Below, in pieces: positions 1-12,410 of a stretch of 64,000 nt of DNA (positions are counted from its first letter, which is position 1; every line of letters begins with the position of its first letter). The stretch comes from Alopecurus myosuroides (Eukaryota > Streptophyta > Magnoliopsida > Poales > Poaceae), in the NCBI GenBank assembly GCA_028641055.1, contig CM054061.1, positions 33,332,333 to 33,396,332 of the forward strand, written 5' to 3'. Made by a program: the position numbers and the translations under genes. The notes under the pieces are model-generated. The model ran no database searches, was not told the origin of the DNA, and saw only the letters and a list, made by a program, of their open reading frames with translations.

Positions 1-2
1 AA

Positions 3-518
3 CATACAGTTAGTGTTGGGTTGACCTTTATGAAGTCTACCTCTACCTTGGTGAGTGCTTTTTCGGATGCTGATTGGGCAGGGTGTTCAGATGATCGTCG
101 GTCTACAGGAGGATTTGCTATTTTCTTTGGACCAAACCTTATTTCTTGGAGTGCAAAGAAGCAAGCCACAGTTTCAAGATCAAGTACAGAGGCAGAATAT
201 AAGTCCGTAGCAAATGCTACGGCTGAAATAATTTGGATTCAATCTCTTCTTGAGGAGCTCGGAGTTAAATTGAGTCAGCCACCGTGTTTATGGTGTGATA
301 ATTTGGGGGCTACATATTTGTCAGCTAATCCTGTGTTTCATGCAAGAGCTAAGCATATCGAGATAGATTTTCACTTTGTGAGAGAGCGAGTTCTAAATAA
401 GCAGCTTCAAATTCAGTTCATTCCTTCCAAAGATCAACTTGCTGATGGATTCACGAAGCCTCTCCCAGTTCGAACATTTGAAGAGTTTAAGCATAATCTC
501 AACTTGATCAAGTTGTGA
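3..518 (+). CDS. Ty1-copia polyprotein, RNase H end (partial)
   Basis: This is the C-terminal end of a Ty1-copia pol polyprotein. The frame is open from the window edge and ends in TGA at 516-518. It reads as the copia RNase H domain, which degrades the RNA strand of the RNA:DNA hybrid during reverse transcription. Visible hallmarks are SDADWAGC near the start, RRSTGGF, the run around SWSAKKQ, and SRSSTEAEY, which carries a conserved acidic residue, followed by the usual C-terminal tail with DGFTKPL. The reverse transcriptase, integrase and gag regions lie outside the window to the left. A polypurine tract and an LTR follow at once, which is the correct order for a copia 3' end. No stop or frameshift is visible in this part, so the element may be fairly young. 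The family is not assigned. Confidence 0.93.
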   Translation, partial: HTVSVGLTFMKSTSTLVSAFSDADWAGCSDDRRSTGGFAIFFGPNLISWSAKKQATVSRSSTEAEYKSVANATAEIIWIQSLLEELGVKLSQPPCLWCDNLGATYLSANPVFHARAKHIEIDFHFVRERVLNKQLQIQFIPSKDQLADGFTKPLPVRTFEEFKHNLNLIKL

Positions 519-520
519 TT

Positions 521-529
521 AAGGGAGGG
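521..529 (+). promoter_or_regulatory. Polypurine tract of the copia element
   Basis: A purine run (AAGGGAGGG) lies directly before the TGTTAG that opens the LTR. In LTR retrotransposons this is the primer site for plus-strand DNA synthesis. The position, a few bases after the pol stop, is as expected. Confidence 0.8.
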
Positions 530-720
530 TGTTAGAATTAGTATCGGATAGCTTAGCTAGCTAGAGTCCTACACGGTCAGGGAGCGAGTAGTACTCATAC
601 ACGGATAGGTTTACTTTACCGAGTCGACTTGTAATCAATGGATCGATGTACTTGCTCCATGTATAAATATACGTGTTGAAGCGCTCGGGAGAACCACCGA
701 GTTGCAAAGCCATAATACTT
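530..720 (+). mobile_element. 3' LTR of the copia element (right end approximate)
   Basis: The LTR begins TGTTAGAATTAG right after the polypurine tract. It contains a TATA-like box (TATAAATATA, about 662-671), expected at the U3/R junction. The right boundary is not sharp. The next sequence, from about 729, is shared with the copy at 18984, so the LTR must end before that point, probably between 710 and 728. A clean terminal CA and the 5-bp target duplication could not be fixed because the left flank is outside the window. Confidence 0.7.
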
Positions 721-1937
721 TATAATGCCTTCTTGAATTTTTGGTTGCCCTCCTTACTGAGTGTTTCTCCTTTGTTCCATGTAGTTCACCCTGATTTCTC
801 ATGATACTACATCAAGCCGCAGAAAAAATATTTCTTAAAAAACTCCTTATAAAGCTAGCTAACAAGTAACATAGGTCCGTCTGTTATACTTCAAGAGACA
901 TATTAACAAGTTCAGTTTTACAAGTAAAGTACCTCTCTTATGGTAAAATACTTAATGTCCTAGTGTGCCCGTAAGAATATATTACCACTCCTAAAAGTAC
1001 ATGAAAAAGAGGCAATGCAAAGAAAACAATGCATACTTCAAAGAGGACGTGACGTACTCCAGCTCAGCTTCTTGGACGTGCTGAGCAGCATAAGGCCCCG
1101 TTTGTTTCCACGGTATTTCCAGGGAAAAGGGGGGATAATCCCGGCCCAAACCCCAATCCCCTAGCATGTCAAAAAGCCCATTTTTTTAAGCGTTTTGGCC
1201 GGTATATTCCCCCCATTTCCCCCAATATCCCCCGATACGGGTCCATTTCTTCTGTCTGCCGATACGCGAGACCTAGATAGCGTTTTTCCCCGTCCCCGAG
1301 CCGAGACGAGACGAAACGAGGCAGCGACGGATGCGAGAGGCAAGAGAGGGGCGGGCTACGGCAGCGAGGAAGGAGACATGAGGGGAGACAGGGGCGGGCT
1401 ACGGCGGCGAGCAAGGGAGGCAGGAGGGGAATAGGGACGGAGTCCAAGCCGACTCAGCCGCATAATCCCACGCCCTAGCAGCATCATCGACGCCGCCGCT
1501 GGTACGCGCCTCTCTCCCTCTCCCGCTCTCTCTCTCCTCCTCCTCCTCTCTAGATTGACCATCCCTGCTTACTATTTGTTGCAGTGCAAGATCAAGCTTC
1601 GGTCCGATGTTCCGTAGTCAGTAACATGCCAAATCGGTGTTGACATTTCTAGGATGTGGGTGACACGTACAGCAACCTTTTAAGTTCAATCACTTCAGAT
1701 GTGGGTACTATTATGAATGGATGATCGTCTGAAACCTTGAGTATACAATCTTCTCTCAACATGCAAGGTATCCACCTCATCAAGAATGTCTGAGCAATCA
1801 TAGCCTTCCACTTCAACAGCCTGCCATGTCATTAATTTTGTTTTTCATTTCTTTTCCATCTAATTATCACTATGGAACGTCACCTAAAATCAGTAATCAC
1901 GTTACCTCTCCAGTATCGTAACCGACGAGGCCCATAT

Positions 1938-2071
1938 GTGGCCAATTACTATATATATATCTTCACCATTCAACTATTTCGAGTCATTGACGCCTCCTCT
2001 TCTCACATGTGGCCCATTACTATATATCTTCACCATTCAACTATTTCGAGTCATTGACGCCTCCTCTTCTC
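1938..2071 (+). repeat. Tandem duplication inside the Helitron (71-bp unit)
   Basis: Two adjacent copies of a unit starting GTGGCC (1938 and 2009) and running through CTTCACCATTCAACTATTTC. The first copy has five extra bases in a TA run. The block lies inside the Helitron and has no apparent coding role. Confidence 0.85.
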
Positions 2072-2373
2072 TGTAATTCCTCTCACGAACCAATTGACGG
2101 CGCATCATATCCTTCTCCCACATGATTCCCACAAGAAACAATTGCATAGGAAAATGATAAGGGCATTCCAGAAGTTGGCGCAGGTTTTCTTCTGTTTGGC
2201 CGTTCTTTCATCTGCTCGCTCCAGATCATGGCTTTATCTCGTGTGGTCGCACCTCCTTCCTCCAGAATTTCCACCGTGCATCTTTCCTTCATTGAGTGTG
2301 ATTTTGGATCTCCAAACAGAGAATGTGCTGCATCCCTTTTTTTCTCTGAGACCAGTCGAGATCAATTGTTTAA

Positions 2374-2580
2374 TTCGTCATTAACGGTATGTTCTCTTCT
2401 TTCTCACTGATTCCTCCCCTACACGTTCAGACTTTCAGAGTGGGTGTCCCTGATAGAGTACCCAGCAGCAATATTTCGTCATTATCGGTATGTTCTCTTC
2501 TTTCTCACTGATTCCTCCCCTACACATTCAGACTTTCCGAGTGGGTGTCCCTGATATCGAGTACCCAGCAGCAATATTCC
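2374..2580 (+). repeat. Tandem duplication inside the Helitron (101-103-bp unit)
   Basis: Two adjacent, nearly identical units begin TTCGTCATTA at 2374 and 2475. A third truncated start (TTCCGTCAT) lies at about 2577. Differences are single bases and a 2-base insertion, which indicates a recent duplication. Confidence 0.85.
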
Positions 2581-5480
2581 GTCATCAGGTGACGCTGCAA
2601 TGGATGATACCCTCTCGCAAAAAAAGAGAAGGATGATACCATTTTGTTTTCCTATGAGTTACTAGACCCCCCGCGAAAAAAAAATGACTTACTAGGCATA
2701 CTGGTTAATGAGATGCTAATGAGATGACGTGGCTAGCAAATTCATCTGTAAGACTTTCTTTCTACTGAGACTGAGGTAAGTGATACTGAGTTTGGTCATG
2801 GAAATTTCCCCACCGTATCTTTTTAGCTAAATTCTGAGTTCCTATTTGGAGACATCAACAACCTCCTGCTAGGATGTTTATACTATCTTCTTAACATTTT
2901 TTCCTAAACATTACCACATTTTTCTTCAGGAATTCATTCAGCATGGCTTTAAGTGGGAAGGCATAAAAATTTCAGATCTACCTGTACTCTTTCATCGAAC
3001 ATTTGATTTTCAGAAGAAAAAATTACTCAATCTTCGTATTCTAATGATCCTCTTTTACTATTATTAACACAACTTTGATTCATGATGAATGTGCCTTGGT
3101 ATCGACGCATCGTGACTTTTTGTACACGCAGAAGTAGGTATTCTGTTCTTTGTACATTGGCTACTTATGAATTATGTCTCCTTTCAAAAATAAAATATCT
3201 AGGATCGCAGCTCTCATGCATAAAGAACATGCTATTTAACTATTGATGTTTACTTTGTGCAGATCGTAGTAAACCTATGCATCAATTGCTGTTAAAAGAT
3301 AGTGTGCATGCATCGACCACTCTTACCGATACAAGAGTTTTTTGTTAATTTGTTTGTTAATTTCCGACTTTCTGATGCAGCTGTCAAATTTTATAAGAAT
3401 GGATGTTCATAGAGGTCTATATTCTCTAATCCCTGCTCTGAAACAAATAATATAATGTGTGACCTCATCCATAAGTGGGACATCATTTTTCAGACAGGTA
3501 CGTAGATGGGTAAGCATACTTACTTTTATTTAGTAGAAAAATATAGTTGCGTACATGAACAAGCAGTATGATATTCACCGACCGCCAGTAAAACAGTAAA
3601 CTCCCTTAGTGGCCCATTCAATTAACATAATTCCATGGTTTTTTTTCACATCTTTGCCCACAATATTGCCCCCCCCCCCCCCCCCCCCCCAAGAATCCTT
3701 TGCATGGTTGGATGTTATGGCAGGTCGTTTCAGAGAAATAAATGAGTTTTCCCATATTTCATCATGGGTCCGTTCTGTGGTCGATACCAACTTCACCAAC
3801 CAGGTGATTAAAAAAAAACTTCATCAACCAGGCAGTTATCGTATATTAGAGGAATGTACCGTTTGTTTTCTTCACAGGTCGTATGAAGCGATATTTGTTT
3901 TCTGTTTCTTCTTCTTGCAATGTTGTCTTTCTTTATTGTAAGAAATTATTGTAACAATGTTCTAATGTACCACCGGACAGCCCTATACAGTATATCAATA
4001 TGAGAAAAGATCACTAAATGTACATAATTACTTATCACAAAATTTTCTTGAACTAACTAATTTGTCAACGTGCAATTGTTGCATTGAACACATGTGCTAA
4101 CTATTAGCACACAATTTGTGTTTGGTTGCGGTGACAATATTTATAGTTATGTCCGAGGTTCCCGCAGCAACGCGCGGGGAATCTTCTAGTTGACATAGTT
4201 ATATCACCCTGGCAGTACATAATTAGAGACATACTGTATTAAACTTATATATGCTAATTTGGTTCTAGGTACCACAAAAATCATTGTCTGGTTGCACCGA
4301 TTTGAACCAGTTTTGTGTTGTACTAGCTCATAATCGATGCGTGATTTGTGCTCTCTTCGGGCTAGGCGAGGTGCTTGCAGATCGTGTAGCCCACACTACT
4401 TATGACTTAACAAGAACATTGATTGATACTCCTAAAAGACCATAACAACCACGTATATCATCCCAGCAGCACGCCTCCCGAGCCCCAAGAACAAACTAGA
4501 GCGCCATATGAGACCCTGCTGTACCACACCGCTGAGACCGGTCGTTGTCAACGCAGAAGAAACACGCCGCTCCATCAATCCACCTCTGGGGCCGGCCGAA
4601 CCACGATCATGTGCCATTGGAACGAAATCAGGTACGAGGCCATTTCACAAGCTTGGTCTCTTATGCGAAAAGGTTGTAGATGAACATGTCACTCCTATGT
4701 GACTCGGAAACACTGATCGGTCTTCCCTTTACCCCGCCATCTATTTTTTTTATAGTTAGCACATGAATCATGAACTATACATTACAAGTAGAGAAATAGA
4801 ACTACATGCATGCACATGTGTAATCTAATAGATTATCTGACTGCTTGTGTTCCTAGTGATATTTTGCATATATCTAAATTTTCTCAGCATGCTAAAACTG
4901 CGGAATCCTGAAATACTCGAGCCTAGGAGACCCCAACTAGATTACATGGACAAGTTACAGCCCAGGCTAAATGCTATAGGCCGTGAATTTGGCTGACCTT
5001 CCGATGACCATGTTTCGGGGATAAGCTAACCTTGAGCGGACACGTGCAAGGAGATCATGCCGCCGATGTGAACTTTCTCTCGCCGGACGCTTGGGAGTGG
5101 TAGTACGATATTCTATTGATCGATTTTCTCGGGAGGTTCACCATTCTCTATTGATAGTAAACATAATTCATGGCTTGCCATTTTATTGATCGGTTTTCTT
5201 TTTTTATATTTCACTTGGTATAGAGCACGATGCATTGCCTATTGGGTCTTGTTTGTATGTTCGCATATATCATTTGTTTCAGTTTTCGTTTCATATGTAG
5301 ATCAATTAATTGGTTGTGCTTTGGTGCAGGTCAATTATGTGCTCTCGACAGTGCCAATCAAGTGGCGAGCCGCTCAGTCGGTCGCGCCGAACTTCGCCTC
5401 TCTCCTTTCTTCTTGCTCCTCCACAGATGCACGCACGCATGGGTCGGTGTACAATGAGCCGGTAGGATTGTTTGTTACTA

Positions 5481-5568
5481 CCCTCCGATCCATATTAAGT
5501 GTTGAAGGAAACAAGCTGAGATGTACAAATTCTTAGTTTTGCCGACCATACTTTTTTATCGGAGGGAG
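5481..5568. mobile_element. Stowaway-type MITE (copy A)
   Basis: An 88-bp element with inverted ends (CCCTCCGAT on the left, ATCGGAGGG on the right) flanked by TA on both sides, the Tc1/mariner target duplication. The same element sits at the matching place in copy B (21543-21634), so it was inserted before the segment was duplicated. Confidence 0.75.
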
Positions 5569-6484
5569 TATTTTTCTTTCCACTGAGTGATCCACCTTTC
5601 CCAGTAGGAGCAACCCAGCCCACTCGAAAGCAAGCAAATGGAGGCCCATGAGTTAGCTACTCAAAATATAAACAGGCGAGGAACGCGTACAACCATATGC
5701 AGGCGGAAGATCGGTGGATGTAGGCGGAACGAGACATATTTAAAAAAAAATCTAGTGAGTGTCAGGTCATCAATTGTTTTTCTTGAGAAATCAAATAGTA
5801 CCATTTTTGAATTCTCATACTTATTTTCCATGTGCCGAAAAAGATAACTGATGTGGCGCATGCATTTCCTAGCAAGATATACGTGAAGTCTTATGTGCAT
5901 GCATGAAGGAAAAAGGCAAAAGCACATACTACTCTCTACTATAGTGCCTAGCCTGGATGATCGATCAGTCCTAGCTTCACTGTGTTGTAGCTACGATCAA
6001 GTCAGACACAAATCCTGCACGCCTCTCTGCTGCTGCCGTACTCTGTAGAGAGACGAGAAAAATTAAGGTGCACTAGTGCCGACCTTTTCTTCGTTTCTGG
6101 TCGCCTCCAGCAGCAAATTAAGCCATATGCATGCCTCTAGCAGGCTATTTGCCTTGATCGTCCCAAGCATGCATCGAGTTGCCATACTTTCGTAGACCTT
6201 GCATGGATGCATGGAAATGCCATCGTGGTGTGTACTAGGTACATGAAGCTGAGCGTGGACGAGCGACTTGGGTGCCTACATTATTCGCCAGGCCGCTCTT
6301 TTTTCTCCCTTTTTTGGGACAGAAGATGGTATTTAAATCAATAATTTTAGTAGTATGAATTCTAATAATCATCAGCCTAGACAATTTCACACTAGATTTA
6401 TTTCGGTAAATTGCGTGAGCCTTATCGGATATCTAAAGTATTCTTAAACCGTGGGACTAGCACAAGCGAGAGAAGGCACACCAC

Positions 6485-6868
6485 CACTACAGGAAATAGT
6501 CCATGCGCCGACGGTGTCCTGCCATCGCCCAACAACATGTCCCCGTCGACGTATTCTGAAGCCAAATAGAGCGGCTGATTACTACTAGGGAAAATAATAC
6601 TAATTACTCATCATGTACGCGCACTATATATAAGGAATTGGCATATCACCGATGCGTCATTTTCGTACTCTTTGGGACAACCTCCCACACCAGTAGTCAT
6701 GCGCCGGTGGCGTCTCTCGCCATTGGCATGTAAGCTCCCCCCACCCACCCACCCCCACCACCACCACGCTACTGGCAATATTATTTAAAGTTTTAGATAA
6801 ATAATGATTTGCACAATTACAACGTTATAAAATACAAGTAGCAACGAATATATGTACGTCAATTAATT
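6485..6868 (+). mobile_element. CACTA-type terminus (copy A), other end not seen
   Basis: The sequence CACTACAGGAAATAG starts at 6485 and is followed by GC-rich subterminal motifs (GCGCCGACGGTG, later GCGCCGGTGGCG), the layout of a CACTA 5' end. The matching start in copy B is 26610. No partner terminus was found before the gypsy element, so this is probably truncated. The area from about 6868 to 7200 holds nothing else I recognise. Confidence 0.5.
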
Positions 6869-7555
6869 ATTTATTATGGATAATCGTCGAATATAATGTT
6901 TTATATTAACTCAAAGAATAACATTCACGTGTACACAACCAAAATAAGGTTAAAGTTTTATACGATAGCTAGATATTACAAAGACTGGTTCGGAAATCTG
7001 CTTTTACAATGTCATCAAGCATGAAATCATTTGTTGCTTTGTTGTGTGCTTAATGTTGTAGATGGTCCAATCTTCTTCAGTAATAGAAGTAAAATGTGCT
7101 TGTATGTCGGCGAATTCTCTATGCAGAAAATATTTCCTCGGCAAATGTTTTGAAACACTAAAGTATTTTGAGAACTCACGAATGGCATGTGCAAGTCGTT
7201 TTTCTGAGACTCTCTCAGTCCCTCGTCCTTTATGTTGCAGATTTCATGGATGCTGCTTACAACTGTTGTTATACCCTCCTACTGCAATTCGTGGACTAAT
7301 AGGTTCACTTTTGGCTTCCACTTGGTAACCTCAATCCTTGCGACCATCTTCAAACACAAAATTAAATTAAGAGGTCTTTTACAGTACCCTAAATCAATAT
7401 GGGCCGTCTATTTTTGTGGATTCATTGGTCAAGATTGAAATGAAATTCATCATTTAAGATACATTCCCAACCTTCTGTAGAACTCTGAAACGCCAATAAT
7501 ATTTTGATGATAATTTGTGGGAGTTTCTTAGTCCCAATGATGTCTCCCTGTATGG

Positions 7556-10518
7556 TTACATCTTGAGGTATACCATGTCTCCCACTTCGAAATGCCTTTC
7601 AGTTCTCTTTGAATCAGCAGATTTATTGACTATGTTCTCTGCTTGCAAGAGATTTTGTTGCAGGGACTTGAGAACTTGTTCCTTCTCTTGCAGAGTTATT
7701 TCCACTTCATGTGAAACATCATAGGGAACAGATATCTCATGTAGGTGGGGTGGAGCATAGCCATAGATTTCCTCAAAAGGAGTTGTCTTCAGAGAGGTGT
7801 GATAAGAGGAGTTATACCACCATTCAGCAGCCGGAATCCAATTTGCCCATTTGGTAGGTTCCTTAAAGTCCATACTTATCAAATACGATTCCACGCATTG
7901 TTTAACACGCTCTATTTTGCCATCCGACTCTGGGTGATAAGAAGTGTTGAGTAAAGTTCAACTTTCAGGGCTGCAAATAATTCTTGCCACGGTTTGGATG
8001 TGAATATCATGTCCCTATCGCTCAGAATTATCTCGGGGGGCGGGGGGGGGATGTATCTTAGAGATGTTGTCGATGGAGAGGTTGGGAACCTAAAGAGCAG
8101 TAAAGGAAAGTGCTATTGTGATGAAATGAGCATACTTAGTTAGTATGTCAACCACAACTAAAAGGACATATTTGCCTTTAGATTTGGGCAAGCCTTCTAC
8201 GAAGTCCAAGCTGATTTATGCCCATTTCATATTAGGGATATTCAACGGGTCTAGCAGTCTAGGATAATGTACCCTCTCAGTTTTAGATATGTGACATACT
8301 GGACATTGGGATATTGTGTTTACAATGTCAGTCTTCATGTGTGGCCAGCAGAAGAGTTTCTTGATTCTATTGTATGTCACTCTGCTACCTGAATGTCCTC
8401 CAAAAATTGAGCTGTGAAAAGACTTGGAAACCTTGTCTTTCAAGTCGGTAGACTGCCCCATTATAATTTTGTTGTTGCATCTCAATATTTCAGCATATAG
8501 GGTGTAGTGAGGGTTGCTTCTTGGGTGAATTGCCAGTTCTTGCAAGATCTTGGTGCATTTGTTGTCAGCTACATATGTAGTCTCTATTTCCTGCATCCAA
8601 GTGGGAACTGCTGCAAAAATTGCTAAGCACTGGTTGTCACATGCAGGGGTATTCTTTATCACTACCTTTTTGTACTCTATTGTGTAGTTAAATTCCAATA
8701 GTTTAACAATGATCTTGTGTTGAATCCCTTAAAGTAATCTTTGACTTGAAAAGTACTTTAGGCTTCTTTGATTTAGTTCTGATCAGAAGTTTGTTCCCAA
8801 GGATGTAGTGCCTCCATTTTCTTAGAGCTTCCAAAATAGCTAGGTCTTTATTTTTATAAATAGAGAGTGTCTGGGCCTTAGGACCAATTGCTTTCATGAA
8901 GTATGTAAGAGGCTTGCCTTGTTGCATTAAGACTTCCCCCAGACCTGTACCAGATGCATCTGATTCTAATGTGAATGGTAATGCAAAGTTTGGCAGTGTT
9001 AGTACATATGGATTTGGCATCAATGTTTTCAGTTTCTGGAATGCCTTTCGTTGGTGTGTTGTCCAACTGAATGAGTCCTTCTGGACAACATCATGAAGTG
9101 GAATGTATATAGTAGCATAACCCTATATGGACGTTCTATAGTAGCGTGCCAGGCCCAAGAACTGCATCAATTCTTTCACATTGGTTGGGGCAGGCCAATT
9201 TGTGATTTCCTTGATTTTGGAAGGGTCTAATGCTACACCGGTACCAGATAAGATGTGTCCCAGATACTCTACAGTAGCTATAGAAAATGAACACTTGGTA
9301 GCCTTTGCTTTCAGTTTTTGCAGTCTCAGTATTTGTAAAGCTGTGATGAGATGTTGCTTATGAAGGGTGATGTTCTTACTGTAAATTAGGATGTCATCAA
9401 AGAATACCAAGACATACTTCCTAATTTGAGTTGAGAAAATATTATTCATCAATTTTTGAAAGGTTCCTGGAGCGTTTGTAAGCCATAAGGTCATAACAGG
9501 GTACTCGTAGTGCCCTAGAAGAGTTGTGTAAGCTGTCTTTGCAGTGTCTTCCGATTTCATCCGAATTTGATGGTACCCACATCTGAGGTCCAGTATGGTG
9601 AAGATGGTGGCTCCATGTAGCTCATCCAAGAGGTCTTCTAGGATAGGGATTGGGTACTTATTGTTGATTATCAAGGCATTCAGTTGCATGTAGTCCACGC
9701 AAAGCCTCCAAGTTTTGTCCTTTTTCGTACTAAGATTGCATGAGAAGATTAGGGTATAGTGCTTGATCCAATCTCACAAATCTTGAGTATATTCTGTATC
9801 AATTCTTCCACTAAATTTTTCTTCTTATGTAGCATTCTATAAGGTCTCACATTGGGGGGGGGGGGGGATAAGAGCCTTCCTTGATGGGAATGGAGTGATC
9901 ACATTCAGTAGGTTCACTAAAAATGTCTTGAAACTGTTCCAATATCTCTGTGACCTCCTTGATGTTATTGTTTATCTCTTGTTCCTGAGATGTTGTAATA
10001 GGAACCGTACTTTGTTTGGCTCTTATGAGGAATGCTTGGGCTCTAGCCCTGAGCAATTTAGAACAAGTCTTTGTTGTGATAGTTGAGTTTTCAAAAGGGA
10101 TTGCTTTATCTCTGAAAGTGCACCACTGACCATTCACTGTGATAGATAAGTTCCTTTGTTCCCAGTCATAGAAATTTGGTCTGTGTTTTCAGCCAGTTTT
10201 CTCCTAAGAACACGTCATACCCCTTGAGGGGGGGCAGATTGCAGTTGTGAGAGAATAGAGTATCCTGTATGTTGAAATTATAGGTTGGTATACACCCTTA
10301 AGATATTAGTTCTCCACCTGGTACCATAACCTTGTAAGCCTCAATTTGCTGTGTGGTGTCAAATTGGTCCCTTTAATTAACTCACCGTCGATGAATGTGT
10401 TTGTGCTCGCTGTGTCAATAAGTGTTGTGGCTTGTTGTTCTCCAATGTGCACTAGGACGGACAAGGTTGTGTCTCCAGGAATTCCATGGATAGCCTCAGC
10501 AGATATTTGCATACACAA
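7556..10518 (-). pseudogene. gypsy pol: protease, RT, RNase H, integrase (broken)
   Basis: Fragments of one pol polyprotein lie in order on the minus strand. Protease is at 10306-10518 with LIDTASTNTFID, where the usual Asp-Ser/Thr-Gly triad reads DTA, so even this domain looks damaged. Reverse transcriptase is at 9123-9698, with GYHQI and the catalytic VFFDDILIYS. RNase H is at 8703-9023 (LESDASGTGLG). Integrase covers 8216-8698, with the zinc-binding HH-CC module (GGHSG...CPVCH), then 7556-7894, with the C-terminal part of the catalytic core and linker. Several stops and frame changes separate the pieces, so no functional polyprotein can be made. G runs at 8034-8050 and 9854-9867 coincide with breaks and might partly be sequence errors. 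Confidence 0.88.
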
Positions 10519-10599
10519 TTATTTAGCTTTTGGTTGAGGGCGTTCGGCTATATTTTGATTTGCTGGGACTAGTTTGTTGTTGAACTGTCTCTAGTAGTG

Positions 10600-12260
10600 T
10601 TGCTTGTGCATTATGAAATGTTTTAGGTATGTCACTTTCTTCTTCCTCTTCTGTGTCACTATGACCCTGCATCTGTATTGCATGAACTATACTTTTCATA
10701 TTGGCACATTTGTGGCCAAATGTCCATTATTCGGGGAAAGTACCAACATATACCACGTTCCCGAGGTATGTCTGTTTGTTGTCTTGGTCTACTATCACGG
10801 TGTGTCTTTTGTTGCCTATTTGATGCTTGCACTTCATTCCTCTATTGCGAAATCATTGTTATTGGCCTTCTGTTTGTAGCTAGGTAAGCCATGTCCTATT
10901 GTGTGGCATGCATGTAAGCTTCTTTCAGAGTGGCGGGATTGTGACTTCTGATGGTATGCTTGATTGTTTCCTTGAGTCCACTGATGAATCGCAACAGAAA
11001 GAAATTGTATGTCAAATATGGGTGGTCTCTTTGCATGTTGATCATGTATTCTTCGAAGAGGCGATATATTGACTAACAGTAGTACTCTGTTTCAGATACT
11101 GGAATTGTTCCATGGACTCGTGTTCACATGGAGCTGGAAATCTGTCACACAAGTGCTCACAAAATTGTTGCCAATTGCCGAGGTAAATGTTTAGGTGAGT
11201 GCCGCTGAGACAAGTTTTGCCCTTGCCACGGATGTGGGTGTTTGCCCACTTGACCTTAGCTTCGTTGGTGATGCCACTTAGAGTGAATATGGCTTCACAT
11301 TCGTCTATCCAGTTATGTGCATTGTTCTCAAAGAACAGAGGTAGTTTCGGACTAGGTGTGCGGATAAATGGCTCTTGTGGAGGTTGTACTTGTGTGAGTG
11401 GTTGGGGTGGAGCTTAATGTGGGTATTGACTAGTATTTGTTTGTGTAACTATGTGTCTGTACGGGACTGTAGGCTTTAATGTTGCGTAGGTGTACTGAGG
11501 GGAAAATTGGACAGATGGAGGTGGGTAGTGATAATAGCCTTGGGTCAGCGGGTAAATTTGGTAATTTGGCGGGGGCTGTGGGCAGAAGGTTTGGGATGCT
11601 TGTGGAGCGGTATTTTGAGAAGGAATTGATATGGGTATCGATGGTGTTGTTGGTGTGAAGGAATTGTATAAGTGTGGGTGGGTTTTGGATGTTGTTTGAT
11701 GTTGAACTTTGGTATAGGATGGCTGCGGTGGTAGTGTAATTAGTTTGGTAGTTGTATGTCAGGATATAGTTGGGGAATTTTTGGAGCAACCTGATGGGGT
11801 TGCTTCCGGTGAAAGACTTGTCAGGCTCATCCCATACAGTGGGTGGGCTTTGTTTGCCTACGGCCATGTGTTGGGAGCGGTCGACTGTGCCGACGTCGGT
11901 GATTGTAAAGTTTGTTCAGATATAGGGCTAAAGTTGGGTAGTGGCGGCGGCAGTGTGATGAAACCGAGATGGGACGATGTTACTACAAACGAATTGGTCG
12001 GCTTTTCCAGCGATTTGAGGCTCACCACAATCTACGGCACCATGGCGGTCAGATTTGTGATGGTAGCTTGCATGGAATCAATGGATTCTTGTTGATGCTC
12101 GAGGCGGTGGCTAAGCTTCAGCACCTCACGCGGCAGACGCGTGCTAATCTTTTCTTCCTCCTTGGCGCGCGCCCGAGCGATGGCCAGCAGCTCAGCTTCT
12201 TATGTGGCGGCTGACATCCTTTGCATCATGGAAGTTGTCAATCGATGCGGTCTCTTCCAT
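10600..12260 (-). pseudogene. gypsy gag region (broken)
   Basis: The stretch between the primer binding site and protease. The likely original start is the ATG at 12258-12260 on the minus strand, followed by a charged, helix-rich segment (LAIARAKEEEKISTRLREV, about 12190-12120) and proline-rich sequence around 11450-11850. A degenerate cysteine/histidine knuckle may lie near 10700-10760 but is not intact. Capsid similarity was not proven by eye; the assignment rests mainly on position between the primer binding site and the protease. Confidence 0.6.
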
Positions 12261-12396
12261 GGAGTGATGCTATACACCCTAGGAATAACGGAACGAGAGA
12301 TTTTACTGCCCACGGATCTGATGTGTGGGTAACCTGAGATGAGTTTGTCCATGAAGAAAAGAGTGAAGAGGGTGGGGATCGCTCGGAGGATTGAGG

Positions 12397-12408
12397 CGAC
12401 TAATACCA
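12397..12408 (-). promoter_or_regulatory. Primer binding site (initiator Met tRNA type)
   Basis: On the minus strand the sequence directly after the LTR end reads TGGTATTAGTCG. This resembles the plant TGGTATCAGAGC site complementary to the 3' end of initiator methionine tRNA. It starts two bases inside the LTR border. Confidence 0.7.
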
Positions 12409-12410
12409 AT

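Larger units (their letters stand above)
1749..4190 (+). mobile_element. Non-autonomous Helitron
   Basis: A 2,442-bp rolling-circle transposon. It begins with TC and ends with CTAGT. A GC-rich hairpin (CCCGC...GCGGG, about 4161-4180) lies about ten bases before the 3' end, the standard Helitron termination signal. It sits between an A (1748) and a T (4191), the canonical Helitron target, and has no target duplication. The other copy of this segment, at about 20255-20275, lacks it: the flanks there run together within a few bases. The right end is therefore firm; the left end could move by up to about 10 bases. No Rep/helicase gene is present, so it depends on another element. Its interior holds two tandem duplications and a C homopolymer but no recognisable captured gene. 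Confidence 0.88.
729..6868 (+). repeat. Duplicated segment, copy A
   Basis: This stretch matches 18984-26984 in the same orientation and order over most of its length. The shared blocks begin at CTTCTTGAATTTTTGG (729 and 18984) and end around GCAACGAATATA (about 6854-6868 and 26974-26984). Copy A alone contains the Helitron at 1749-4190. It also lacks about 126 bp present in B near 20030-20155. The shared parts include a TC/CT-rich stretch, a Stowaway element (5481-5568), and a CACTA-type end at 6485. No host gene is evident in it. It could be a tandem segmental duplication or two copies of one unrecognised composite element. Confidence 0.85.

Noticed and set aside
1110..1560. GGCCCCGTTTGTTTCC as the terminus of a Harbinger or hAT element
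   Set aside because: No inverted partner was found nearby in either copy A or copy B, so the border is not supported.
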